Source: Gnetum montanum (taxonomy: Eukaryota; Streptophyta; Gnetopsida; Gnetales; Gnetaceae). From it: a stretch of DNA of 64,000 nt. A program made the position numbers and the translations under genes. The stretch covers positions 135,222 through 199,221 of the forward strand of contig MNCI01016265.1 in assembly GCA_015680685.1 (NCBI GenBank), in the 5' to 3' direction. The stretch's first letter is position 1. Each line of letters opens with the position of its first letter. Shown piece after piece: positions 23,079 through 33,799 of the stretch. The notes beneath the pieces were generated by a model. That model saw only the letters and a program-made list of their open reading frames with translations. It ran no database searches and had not been told where the DNA came from.

Positions 23079-23173
23079 GTGTGTGCACATTAAACGTTAT
23101 GCTAAGTGTTTAGTTTTACTGTGTTTCTTTGTGTTTATTTTCAATCATGATTAATTTATGTGTGCACCTGCAG
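23079..23173 (+). other. Putative intron 4 of the gene-like unit
   Basis: Donor GTGTGT, T-rich interior and acceptor TGCACCTGCAG. Joining gives HPKL-GIKLQWDPFEA in one frame. Confidence 0.6.
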
Positions 23174-23915
23174 GCATCAAACTCCAATGGGATCCTTTTG
23201 AAGCTACCCACATTGATGCTCTCCCTGAATTGTCAAGGGATATTAAGCAAGTCCCAAGAAAGATTTACAATGTCGTTTCTGGTTGCGTCGTACAGAATGC
23301 CAAGACAGTTTCGACTTTAAGGCGTTCGACTGAGTATCTATGGGATGAGGTTCACACACTGAAGGAGACTCTAGAAAAAGAGAGAGAGGAGAAAAGGGAT
23401 CTCCAATCCATTTATGACTTTGCTGCTACTAGGTTGTTTGGTGATAGCACATGGTGCTCATCCGAAATCACCTATGCACGTTATTGGATGATTTTGAATA
23501 GTAAAGTGCAGGCTACACGGGACTTAGCAGAACAAAGAGCATAGATAGATTTGTTGAAAATTTGAGGATTGAAAATCCTTGGCTGCCAAAGTACAAAAGT
23601 GGGGCCAAGACCAAAAGGACCACAAGCATCAGTACAAGAAATGGTTGAAGGAGGAGTGAATTGAACATCACCAGATGGAGATGTTCATTGATGGGTTAGG
23701 TTTGCAATCTGCTTATGATAGGTTTGTCGAGTGCACTGAGGTGGAGGGATCTCTGGAGAGAATGATTACCACCACCTCTAGGGAGACTACGATAGGCGTG
23801 TTTTCTCTTGAACGTCCTACTTGGATCTCGGTGGACAAAGGCAAAGCACTCGCTAGCATGAATCTTGGCTTGGAGCAGGATTGGGCAAATGTGCCTGAGA
23901 AGGAGATTCTGTACC

Positions 23916-24156
23916 ATTTGGAGACCAACTTAGGGCCTNTTGCTCCTGCTCCACTAGGGCCAGCTCCATCATTAACATGTCCCTACAAACAGAAGATAGA
24001 AAAAAAAAATAAAACAGGTAAGGGTAATAAAGCAAATCATAAACACAAAAATCAGAAAAATGGTAACACCAACAATGAAAACAATAAAACTATATAAAAA
24101 TAAATGTCACAATAAAACACTCACAAGTGAGAAAGGCCCTAAGTTGGTCTCCAAAT
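23916..24156. repeat. Perfect 23-bp inverted repeat beside two single Ns
   Basis: 23916-23938 (ATTTGGAGACC, then AACTTAGGGCCT) is exactly the reverse complement of 24134-24156. An N follows each arm in plus direction, at 23939 and 24157. The loop of about 195 bases is A-rich. The perfect match in otherwise decayed DNA and the adjacent Ns suggest an assembly join, not a biological hairpin. Confidence 0.85.
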
Positions 24157-24157
24157 N

Positions 24158-24581
24158 CTTTTCTTATTTTCTCAAGTATACTGTGAACATATGCGTGCAA
24201 CTAAATGTAGCATAAATTTCTAAAATGTAAAGCAAAACGTAAAAGTAAATATTTGAAAAAGAAGGCAACGATCGTGCATGAATCTAAATTGTAACTTGTA
24301 ACTTGTAAATGAAAATTTAATGTAAAATGACGGGAGTTCGTGAATCTGTAACTTGTTGGCTCTAGTTTAAAGCCATTTTAGGCTGGGTACATAGTTTAAA
24401 GTCATGATGGACTGTTGCATCTATTATTAAAGAAAGAAGGATTACCAGTTTTATGCCATGGTGGGCCAAAGGTAGTAACATTTTCAGAAATTTTTAAACG
24501 AAACTAGCCATTTCTGACCGTGGATAGTTTAATGTCATTGCGGACGTTTGTTGGCATTTTAACATCATACCGGACGATCTA
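24158..24581. other. Family B region after protease, low-complexity with degenerate GTTTAA motifs
   Basis: No gene is visible. Repeated AAATGTAA / AAAGTAA runs fill 24200-24330. From 24360 on there are diverged copies of the GTTTAAxGxCAT motif (for example AGTTTAAAGTCATGATGGAC at about 24392). In family B this region should lie between protease and reverse transcriptase. Confidence 0.5.
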
Positions 24582-24688
24582 TAGTTTAACGTCATTTCGA
24601 ACATTTGTAGTTTAACATCATTCTGGACATCTGTAGTTTAACGTCATTTTGGAAATCTGTAGTTTAACATCATTTCAGACATCTGTAG
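24582..24688. repeat. 26-bp tandem repeat directly after the protease ORF
   Basis: TAGTTTAA recurs at 24582, 24608, 24634 and 24660, with a partial copy at 24686: exactly 26 bases apart. The unit is about TAGTTTAACRTCATTNYGGACATCTG. The array abuts the protease stop codon. The core GTTTAACGTCAT recurs in the 18.4-18.9 kb repeats and, in the opposite orientation as AATGACGTTAAAC, after the protease of the other family B element (63820). Confidence 0.9.
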
Positions 24689-25819
24689 TTAGTTCTGTTT
24701 ATTGAGTTGCTTCTTGATCCTTTGTAGTTTAACATGTGGGGTTGAGCATGTGGGTAAGATTTTATACTTACCTTCTCCTTCATCGGTGATATCAAAGGGT
24801 AATTCCGACCAAGAGACATCAGTAGGGATGGCACCTATGTTTGTATTGTTTGGTGTTTCTTCAGTTTTAGTAGGATTGGGAGTTAACGTTGGATTTTTGT
24901 TTTGAAGTATGCTCATGGTTCCTTGCTTAGGCTCAATGAACTTAATTTTTGACTCCTGATCTACTCTAGGGTGTGATGAAGTAGGTGGTAATATTGCATC
25001 CCCATATATGATGATCTGACCACCTTTGTAAGGTAGGTGGATCACCTGATGGATTGGGGAGGATACGACTTTAAGTTGAGCTAGCCAGGGATGTCCTAGG
25101 ATCAGATTAAATCCTGGCATTTCATCGACCACTATGAATTCAGCTGATGTGGGGAATTGGTCCCCGGCTATGAAATCCAAGGTAACCATACCTTTCACTC
25201 CAACACGGGAACCACTGAAGGATTTTAGAAAAGAAGTTGTCGTGGGCTGTATTTTTTCAATAAGTCCTAGTTTTTTGATGACAGGAAAAGGTATTACATT
25301 GGTCGTCACACCATCATCGACATGAACCCTACGTATCTTGAAATGATTAACCTGTATCATTATGAACATAGGGGTTGTAGTAACTTCTCCTGTTTTCTCA
25401 TCTAGCTTAATGTCCTTAGCGTGAAACTCTAGGGATGTATTCTTCGATTGCTGAGGTTGCGCGGACAATACCACATGAATGGATGGTTCATCTGTAGGAA
25501 GGTCCTCACTAACAGGTATTGAAGTTAACATACGCACGAGAGCCTCTCGATGTATTGGTGAAGTCATTACTAGATCATACAGGCTTAAAGAAGTATTCTT
25601 TTGTTTCAAAGCTTGTGTGACCTAGGTCAACGCATTCGCTAGGTCTTTACCATTTTGGGCACCCTTTTCTATAGGAATTTGGTCCATTTGACCAAGCATT
25701 CGTATTTCCCGTGGAGGGGTTTTTACGTTAGTAGCTGAAGATGCTGGGTTTGGGACATGACTCGTGACATTATCCTCATTTTGATGACTTGTACTAGGCT
25801 CATTAATGGGTAGACCCAT
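24689..25819 (-). pseudogene. Retropepsin-type protease, family B
   Basis: The longest open stretch of this element: 306 codons from 25609 with the frame continuing upstream to 25819 through one stop. HREALVRMLTSIPVSEDLP starts the conserved part; RRVHVDDGVTTNVIPFPVI holds the aspartic-protease aspartate; the flap/end region is FNLILGHPWLAQLKVV. It shares these blocks with 62838-63779. The enzyme would cut the Gag-Pol precursor. A Ser/Thr/Pro-rich tail follows, and the stop codon lies next to the 26-bp repeat array. The frame shifts relative to gag upstream. Confidence 0.88.
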
Positions 25820-28385
25820 GGGAACAACGTTTAGCGGTGTTGGCTTTGGTGGTCTTTGGTGGTCCCAATTTGTGTTGATGGTTTTCTCTTTCCAAGCATT
25901 CTCTTGTTAGTCTATCTGCAAGATATTCTCGTAGAGGTCACGAGGGAATGGAGGTGGGTTGTGTATCAGGGCGCTTTGGCACCCAGATCACAAAGGGAAT
26001 GGGTTGGTTTTCAGATGGTGTGGTTGTGGCTACAACAAAAGGAGGTACATGGATGATGAATGGTTTTGGTGGTGTGGGGGATGTGCACATGATGAAAGGG
26101 GTTTGGGGATATGTTTGTGTAGGTGTGTTTTCTAAAGGCCTGTGAATCACAAAAGGTTTTCGCAGAACATCTTGTCTGTCTTCCACATGGATAGTATTAA
26201 TCACATATGGTACATCATTGGTATTGAGAGGATACTTGTAGACCCCCATGGATTGGTTTTGGGGTCTTACTGGGTTTGCCTCGTTGAATACTACTTCACC
26301 CCTATCAATCATGCGTTGTATATCCTATTTCAACGTAAAGCAGTAATCAGTCCCATGACCACACCGTTGGTGATATTCACAAAACCTATCCAACCTAAAG
26401 CCTTTTGGAATGGGGGGTTTGTTGGCTATTGCTAAGGCTGGATTTTTGGCCAATTCACAAAATCAATCGTGTCTTTGAGAGGCCGCAGGAGACATTTGTT
26501 TGTGTTGAATTAGCCTAGCCTTTAGAAGTTGATCAAGCAATTATGAAGGCTTCATGGGCAATGGTGTGTATTAAGTGGGGTCTTTTCTTTTGAATGTATA
26601 GGCATGACCTGTGTTGTTGTTTCTATTTGAGGAATTTTCGAGTGTAGGAGTGGGTGTGTTTCTTTCATAGTTGTTTGGGATAGTAGGTTGCTTTGCTTTT
26701 TGTCTTGGATGACTAGGTCAGGCTGTTTCGGCCATTGTTGCTATCGTTGTTTTGGATTTATCTTTCCTTGTATGTTGGCTCCTAAAGGTTGAGTAGGCTG
26801 GGTCATTACTTGTTTGTGCCGCCTCTTCTATATCTTTGATTTGCACGAATGCTTGGCTCAATGTGTGGGCTTTCAGATAGTAAAGCTTTGACTTAATAAA
26901 GTCATTCACCGTCGCCTCAAGGATGGTAAGTAGATATGTTTCAGGGATGGGTTCATTAAGTTCATTTAAGGCTACACTCCATCTTTGGATAAATTTTTGT
27001 GATAGCTCTAATGACGCTTGTTTAATTTGAATCAAGCTATCTAACGTGGCTTCAAGTTTCAAATTGTACTTGAAACGAGTGACAAACTGGTGCAAGAAAT
27101 CCTCCAAAGAAGATATGGAGCTACAGGGTAAAGCTCAATACTAGTCTAAGGCTTTTCCGGTTAAGGACATAGCAAACACATGTAGAATTACATGGGGCCA
27201 TGCCTGAAGCAAAAGACTTTCTGTTCAAAATGTCACTAGGTGGGCATTTGGGTCTCCCTCTACATTGTACTTGGTCAACTGGGGTAACGAGACTCCCTTT
27301 GGCAAGGTTAAGGGTGGAACTGAGGGGTCAATTGGATCACCTTGATAGAAATCTAGTACCTTGACTTCCTCAGTGTTCACAGTTTTAAGGCATTTTAATT
27401 CTTTTGCCAATGAGTACATCATTCTTTGTGTGTCTACCCATTCTTGGGCGGTAGGCAGATGAGGGGATTGAGTGGGCTGTGGATAATAATGGTTCAATTG
27501 TTGCATTGTTTGTGGAAAGAGAGGTTGTTGGGTTGACATTTGTTGCAGTGGGATAGTATTCGGGGCTAAGACTATAGCCGGTGGAACCCACTGCCCATCC
27601 ACAGGTTGTGAAGTAACACCCTGAACGTGTTGGGTTGGAGTAATCAATGGTGCTTTGTGGATCTACACCTGAGGTATGTAATGGGTATATGTGGAAGCTG
27701 GTATGAATGATGGCATCCCAATTACTTGAGGTCGAAAGATTAACCCTGCGTTAGTTTAGGGAGGGAGTTGTCGGGACCGTACTTGTGGAGGAATGATGGA
27801 AGTGGATGCATCAGAGTGAATATTATTGAGTATGAAGAGGATAGGAATGGACGTAGGTACCTCTTATCGAGAGATAGTTTCTTCCAGGAAAGGGTGGAAT
27901 AATGGGTTTGTATAGGCATGGGGACTGATAGTGTGGTAGGAATCTCCATGTTTAGATTGGGCTGCAAAGTCATCTTCCTCATCTTGAGGCTCTATTGAAG
28001 ATAGCTCTAAGGCTTGACTTCTTGCCATAACAAGCTGGGATATGAGTTTGTGATGGTTTTCAGACAGCGAGATTATGTCGAATGTTGAAGGGATTAACTC
28101 ATGTCCTCCTTTGTGGATAAATTCATATTCTCACTTCGCTTCCCTCTCTATATGGTCGATAGGTAGGTTGGCTTGGATGTTGACACAGATGAAGTTATAC
28201 TGTTTGGGTGTAAGAGCTGCATAAGTAGGGCCTTTGCCCTATAGCCTGAGTGACTGGCGTGTAGGGCCTTGGGGATTTATCTGTTCAATAACAGTTATGG
28301 ATTCTGTGGTAGTCACAGGGTTCAAGGTTTCAGCCCTAAAGTCTGAGATTAGCAACGTTACTGGGTTAATTTGGGAGGATTCCAT
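25820..28385 (-). pseudogene. Gag, family B (decayed, near full length)
   Basis: From a start MESSQINPVTLLISD at 28385 the minus frames give YNFICVNIQANLP and IHKGGHELIPS, a Gln/Pro-rich linker (27225-27647), the core FVTRFKYNLKLEATLDSLIQ and IQRWSVALNELNEPIPETYL (26718-27107), then FCEYHQRCGHGTDYC, a Cys/His motif usual in Tat Gags, and a Pro-rich tail with repeated PFVIxVP (25938-26312). Each block has a counterpart in 59542-62500. Stops and at least one frameshift (between 26312 and 25819) break it. Confidence 0.88.
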
Positions 28386-28687
28386 AGTGAACGTGAGCAG
28401 ATCGGGCTACACAATGTTGAATATGAGCAATGGCATGACTAGTGTGACCAACAGTGTGACCAAATTGTAGTGTGACTAGCGTGACCAATAGCGTGACCAA
28501 CAACGTGACCAAACTGCAGCGTGAGGTATCAAGATGGACGATGGACTGGATGGGGGTAAGTCAAGCCACTATATGTAAGGTAACTGTAAGGTAATTGGAC
28601 AATTTGGGCTTTAGTTTCAGCACTTTGTCTTTGCTGCATTTGGACAAGTAGCGAGATCAACGTTTTAACAAAAAACCGACAAGTGAG
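28386..28687 (-). other. Family B leader with GTGACC repeats
   Basis: Untranslated leader between the primer-binding site and gag. Between 28432 and 28530 the plus strand repeats GTGACCAACA / GCGTGACCAA about eight times. A long minus-strand reading frame crosses the LTR end, the primer-binding site and this leader, so it cannot be a retained gene. Confidence 0.65.
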
Positions 28688-28704
28688 CCCTCCTTCTAGC
28701 GCCA
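28688..28704 (-). other. Primer-binding site, family B
   Basis: The minus strand reads TGGCGCTAGAAGGAGGG six bases inside the LTR end. The other family B element has TGGCGCTGGAAGGAGG at the same six-base spacing (58991). I cannot assign the tRNA with certainty; it is not the tRNA-Asp type of family A. Confidence 0.75.
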
Positions 28705-28710
28705 ATTTAC

Positions 28711-30138
28711 TGTACTGACCTAAATCATCAATGCAAGGCTGAAAAGGAAAACAAACATCGAAAGATCGTCTAGCAGACACAACTGACCCTACCTTTGCGT
28801 GAGGGCAAGCTGAAAAAGGAAACGAAGGTAGAGTGCCTTGGATGGTCTGCATGCAAATCAACCAAGGACTTCCCCAAGCGTAAGCTACGGCTTGCGCTGG
28901 GTTATCGTAAACTGACGTGCGAAATGTAAATGACGATGCATGAAATTTAAACAAAATGTATGTAGAAATGTATTGTAAACAAAGCATAAATAGAGCAAAC
29001 AATGTAAATGGCAGGCAATAATGAACTGTATTGTATTGTTTAAACAAGAATGTGCACCGGTCAAAGTGTAGCTATGCTTGTGGATGGCAGGTCAAGCACT
29101 AAGCCCTGGGGTGATGTGTGAAGTGCTCAAATGTTAGGAGTCAAGTGTGTCTGAGCATCCTAGGGTGTTGGTCGATGCTTCCCAAGCCATCAGCCTTCAA
29201 AATTGCCCATCCCGTTTATGTGAATTGACAAGGTATTTATAGGATTGGGCCAGGCTTGGGCATGGAATTCATGAATGGAATCAACGGTTAGGATTTAACA
29301 GGAAAATGGATCAAGTGACATGTGTCCGATGGATAACCATGTACGAGTTGTTCGTGTGTGGGCAAGCTATGTTTTTGACCAGGTACATTGCATCTTACAA
29401 CTTGTGGGTTACTCAAGCCCATGGGAGTACATACAATTTAGACCGTGAGGGCTTGACAAGCCCACAAGTGAAGATATACGACAAGAAAATTTTATCCGGG
29501 CTTGCTTTACCATGGATCGACTGCTGCATGTTGAGATGTCGATTCGAGGTTGTTCAAGGCATCTTTGTTCTACCAGGGCTCCCAGCGTGAGTTGTCTGGG
29601 CTTCAGTGTGTCTTCAATGTGTGTTTGGAGTGCCTTTGTTTGAGCATGACTGGTACTCACGCTGGGTGTGTCCTCAGTGTGACCTTAACATGAGTGATGT
29701 GAAATGTAATTTTTGACACCAAATTTTGAATTTTTTGAAGCCTGTTTCTAGGTACAATTGCTGCCTAACTATGTGTGATCTAAAATTTGGGAATTTGAGC
29801 CTGGATGTGACTTATTTTAGACTACTTTGGGTAGGTCACGTTGGGCTCATGTTGTAGTGTGACCGCAGCGTGACCTGCAAAAACCTGACACAAAACGCTG
29901 AACGCTGGAATCTTGACGCTGGACACTGAACGCTGGAATTTTGAACTTCAAACAATCAACCTCCACCTCTAACTTGATTTTGACGCTGCTTGGAGTTGTT
30001 CACACTGAGGGTGAGCAAACTGCCTTGGGTAGGCTGGGTGTGAGCTCAATGCCTTAGTCAAATTTTGCCTCCCAGAACTTCGAAAGGGCTTGAGTCATTT
30101 TCATTTCAAAGTGCTAGGCTGAAATTAGTGGTGTTTCA
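28711..30138 (-). repeat. 5' LTR of the family B element
   Basis: About 1428 bases; on the minus strand starts TGAAACACCACTAATTTCAG and ends ...GGTCAGTACA, intact TG...CA termini. A TATAAATA box lies at 29234-29241 (minus). Several CGCTGAACGCTGGA motifs occur near 29880-29940. It differs from the 15693-17151 LTR by many substitutions and indels, so the insertion is old. Confidence 0.9.
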
Positions 30139-30307
30139 TATATGATACCCACAATATCTTAAGGAAGATAGCATCTTGATGTTTGTCCATATGTACGCAA
30201 TGGTGTGTAGGTGTTGTTCCTTCAACATGATACTTGCAGTATCTCTCATAATAGTTTTGCAGAAATAACCCTTTCCATTCATTTCATGGCACAAAATCCA
30301 TCATTAA
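30139..30307. other. Short spacer between family B and family A elements
   Basis: No gene. Its first 75 bases resemble 15265-15330 on the far side of the family B element. The last five bases, ATTAA, form the target-site duplication of the next element. Confidence 0.6.
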
Positions 30308-31100
30308 TGATGAGCCACAATATCGCGTCCATGATATCATGTATGTGATATCGTAGCCTACGTCATTGCCTATAAATAAGAGGTGGGTGCACTTGGTTTC
30401 CATAGTTAGTCTTAGTTCCTTACCCAAACTCTTGCCTTTTCTCCCTCTCAGAGTTAGAATTATTTCTGTGTGGCTGTAGTAGGAGTCATAAAGTGAATGG
30501 ATCTTTATTCAAGCATTGTGCACCTGAGCACCCCTTGTGTATAGCAATAAAGATGAACTTTGTGATAAACCTTGTAGCAATTAGAATAGATTAATTGATG
30601 TTAATTACTATTACTTAATGCTTTCCTTAGTAAATTAATGATTCTCTCTCATCCTACAACTCTCCTAAGTAAGCATACATAGTACGATCACTTCGAGCAT
30701 GCATGTAACACATGGTAACCCAGTAACAATTAGCATTTGGTAATCCCAGTAGTGTTGCACTGGTTCAAGATGTGTACGACAAGTAAGAACGGATACTGGT
30801 GTTAGGATCAGTTAGAGCCTAGTTAATAAGTAGTTGAATTAAATTAGTTACTTAGTTCTCTCTCTCTCCTCCCTTATTAGCAGCAGGACATAAACACATA
30901 AAAAAGTATAAAAATCATAGGCCTCAAGTTTACTTAACCATAAAATCATAACATACAAGTAAGCTTGGGAAGACAACGATTGATCAACCCATTCTTGTTC
31001 CATAAAGGTGCATAAACACTTAGTGCTTGGAATTCAACCAGATCGTGCGTGGATGCTCGTATTCGTATGGTTGAGCATAGGGATACCTCATCGCTCATCA
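30308..31100 (+). repeat. 5' LTR, family A
   Basis: 793 bases. U3 is very short before the TATA box and holds three near-palindromic motifs (CAATATCGCG, GATATCATG, GATATCGTAG). The AATAAA signal is at 30546-30551. The LTR ends ...CGCTCATCA one base before the primer-binding site. Confidence 0.93.
30371..30378 (+). promoter_or_regulatory. TATA box of the 5' LTR
   Basis: TATAAATA in the context GCCTATAAATAAGAGG, about 63 bases into the LTR. The same context occurs in the LTRs at 51405 and, on the minus strand, at 43681 and 46090; in the 3' LTR of this element it has decayed to TCTAAATA. Confidence 0.8.
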
Positions 31101-31101
31101 T

Positions 31102-31119
31102 TGGCACTGTTGTCGGGGA
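31102..31119 (+). other. Primer-binding site, tRNA-Asp type
   Basis: TGGCACTGTTGTCGGGGA, three mismatches from TGGCGCCGTTGCCGGGGA (complement of the plant tRNA-Asp 3' end), one base after the LTR. The mismatches are C/T or G/A transitions. Confidence 0.9.
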
Positions 31120-31217
31120 CTTTGTTGTTTGTGCGCTAACCAAAACATAGGAAATCTTTCACATCGTTAGAATGAACCCTTGGGGTTGGTTAAGGAAAAA
31201 TAATAAATAATAATACA

Positions 31218-33790
31218 ATGCATACTGAATAGACAATCATGTCTCCTTCTTCATACGAAAGTGTTTCACTACCTAGGTCTAATACAGGGAACAATCGGAG
31301 GTGTAGTACACATGATAATCCGCTAGTCTCTTAGTAGTTTCATGTGGTATATATTCATCCTGATGAATATGTACCAAACTTTACCTTTATCCTCCATTAG
31401 GATGAACAACTACGTTGGCGAGATTTAGAAGGTAACATAGTGTTACCACCCGACCGTTAAGTCCTAGGCATGCTTCTTTGTGATCTCACAGGAATTGGCA
31501 TGCAGCACTTATAGGCAGAGTACATTGTGCATGATCATGACTCAAGAAAGTATCGACCCATGGAGGCACAGTGTCAAAGGGATTTGCAATAGGAGAGACG
31601 TCATAAATCCATGAAGGAAAAGTTATCATAGAATATCCCACATGTCCTAAGCAAAAATGAGGGTGGTGAACCTACCTCAAGCAATTTCCCACACAATGAT
31701 GTTCCTCCCGTTGACTTCGGTCAAGGGATTGTGTATCATAATCTTTACCCAACTATCCATAACCTAGATTTTGGTACCAATAGACATAAAGGGTCTTAAA
31801 AAGGAACATGAACACATGACAAAGATGGACATTTCGATCATAACCGCAATTGGGGCTGTGACCACTGAAGAGAAGGAAGTAGGCATCGACATGGTGATGG
31901 TCCCCCTTCTTCTTCACCTTCATCATCTCGTTCACCCTCTCCTTCAGGATCTGGACGCAATCACAAAGAAAAAGACTGTGAGGATAAGGGTAAGCGAAAC
32001 GGGAGCCATAGATAAAATAGTCAAGAAAGGGGACGAGGGCACTCTAGAGAAACACACTATGAAAGAAGGGAGAGTAGGGAACAACATAGGCATCATAGAC
32101 GCCACAGACGGGATGATCACGATGAACCCCTACTTGCTACTCGAAGTATGCTAGACATAACTGAGTCTATTAGGATCCCAACAAGGCACCAAAAGGATAG
32201 TAGGATCAAGAGATCAGACATGAACAATATCCCACAATTTGAAGTGGGATACAACGCTGATTCTCAAAATCATCTACAAGCATTTCATGATGCATGTGCC
32301 TTACAAAACATAGAAAACGAAGGGCAAAAACTTAAGTTGTTCCCACGGATACTAGTCAAAGAAGTGGAGAGCTAGTACCAATCCTTAGAACTGAAATCCA
32401 TTCGTAGGTGGAGTACCATTTTAGAATTGTTCAAAAATAAGTACCAAACGTACTCCCGAATGTCCAACCTGCGAAAGCAAATCCAAGGATGGAAACAAGG
32501 AGGCCATGAACCCTTGGATGCTACCATGGGCTACTATTATGCATTGTTATATCGTTGTCTTAGCCATGGTTATTTGTAAAGGGATCAACTATGCCATCTT
32601 GAAGATGGGCTTAGGCATTAAACACAAAGAACCCTTGGGACATATGCCCAAGGGAGGCTATTTGAGCTTAGGACCCATCAAGTTCAAAGACTATTGGAGC
32701 AAGTTGCTAAAGAAGAAGGTGAGTTAAGGAAAAGAGAGAGTGCGTAAGAATATAACAGAGATCCTTCCCTCTAAAAGAGGGGAGTAAGATTCTGTGAGGA
32801 TGAAGAACAGTCACCACACGAAGAGATGGTGAATAAGAAAACCTTGGCTATCCAAAAATTAGCATTGAAAGTATCAGCAAAGGTAGACCAAATGTGGGAT
32901 TCCCTAGATGATAGATTTCAAACCATTCTTAAAATAGTAGAGAAGTCTAGAGAGCAAGGTAGTGTTTGTGAAAAAGGAAAAAAGAGAGAAACTGAATATG
33001 CACATAACAATGGTAAGGGCAAAGTTGCCATTATCGAGGAGGTTGTGGATTCGGATACAGATAATGATAGTGGATGCAAAATATGCCAATATGACCATCC
33101 TAAGGGATGTTGCCCTATAATCTCACATCTGCAGGAGTCTAGGATGCATGCACTCAACCCATGATTAAACAAAAGGCACGTTACCTTATCCTCAAAGTAA
33201 CTCAAGATAGTTCCACCAACCCTTAACGTATTATCCAAGTGAAACTCCACCACAACCGATTGAGCAGTATCAATAATAGTAGTATCCACAACCATGAGGA
33301 ATGCCACCACCAAGGCAACAGTATCCTTACCAGCAACTTGACCCATATGGATATTATGTGTAGTAGCCAATCTTCCCACATGACTCTATTGATCACGTCA
33401 CTCCTCAACCTCACTACCAAGCCCGCGAGTATTATGGGACTCCCTCTTCTAGAGGTGCTATTCTACAAGCATATCATCCTTCTCATATGACTGCATCTCT
33501 TTCACCAATAGCTCCACTACCACCTGCTCCAACTATGCAGGGTGAACTCCCTACCCAGCCGTAGCAACGTAACACCATGAGGGCTGTTAACCCTTAACCT
33601 ATTGTTGGTTCTAACAACCACATGAAGAAAAGACCTTTCTTTAGAACCAACAGTTCAACTAAGCCCTTGCAACCACAAGGAGCTAATTCTTCAACCGCCT
33701 CACTATCCCTTGAAGCTTCGGAGCTCGCTTCAACCCAAAGGCCATGCTCAATGCATATGGTCATGTGAACTCATGTCATCACTGATTGGA
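31218..33790 (+). pseudogene. Gag, family A (decayed)
   Basis: Same start region as the 52241 copy. Blocks in order: WRDLEGNIVLPPD near 31420; a basic Arg/Ser/His segment (GSRHRHGDG, SRSPSPSGSG) near 31870-31960; the core IKRSDMNNIPQFE to FHDACALQNI at 32200-32330; RRWSTILELFKNKYQTYS; then QMWDSLDDRF and the CKICQYDHPKGCCP Cys/His motif near 33080. The C-terminal linker is Pro/Gln-rich. Stops are frequent, and many can be explained by CAG/CAA-to-TAG/TAA changes. No classical CCHC knuckle is visible; the C-x2-C-x3-H-x3-CC motif may replace it. Confidence 0.85.
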
Positions 33791-33799
33791 TAAAAGCTA

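Larger units (their letters stand above)
21005..23938 (+). pseudogene. Five-exon gene-like unit antisense to the retroelement
   Basis: Probable exons: about 21005-21282, 21382-22426, 22539-22793, 22881-23078 and 23174-23938. Introns of about 87-112 bases have GT...AG ends: GTAAGT/TTTTACAG, GTAAGT/TATTTCAG with a TACTAAC branch site, GTATGT/CGGGTAG and GTGTGT/CACCTGCAG. Codon phase is preserved across introns 2 to 4 (for example TASG|EEST, LF|NGE, KL|GIK). Exon 2 encodes a region of about 290 residues (WGLKVSFHLTSEFLSDLFGI, then QYNWAQFLGSGLHGEIIKL) reminiscent of retroelement-borne plant 'mobile/transposon protein' domains. Exon 3 has an EKKRKV basic patch and a Glu-rich run. Exon 5 has a coiled coil. 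Stops are mostly Gln-to-stop, and a frameshift lies near 23550. Function is unknown. Confidence 0.6.
15693..30138 (-). mobile_element. Family B (Tat-like) LTR retrotransposon, RT replaced by gene-like DNA
   Basis: Two related LTRs (15693-17151 and 28711-30138) enclose a minus-strand internal region with a primer-binding site next to the right LTR and a purine tract next to the left one. Order in transcription sense: leader, gag, protease, GTTTAA repeats, plus-strand gene-like insert, end of RT/RNase H, Tat-type RNase H, integrase, 3' region with a 38-bp minisatellite. The flanking pentamers are TGTAT and TATAT, a one-mismatch candidate target duplication. Almost the whole reverse transcriptase is missing, so the element cannot be autonomous. 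Membership of the Tat lineage follows from the second RNase H and the Gag motif. Confidence 0.85.

Noticed and set aside
28529-29047. 172-residue minus reading frame with a hydrophobic start
   Set aside because: It crosses the LTR border and the primer-binding site, so it is not a conserved gene. The equivalent frame is absent in the other LTR.
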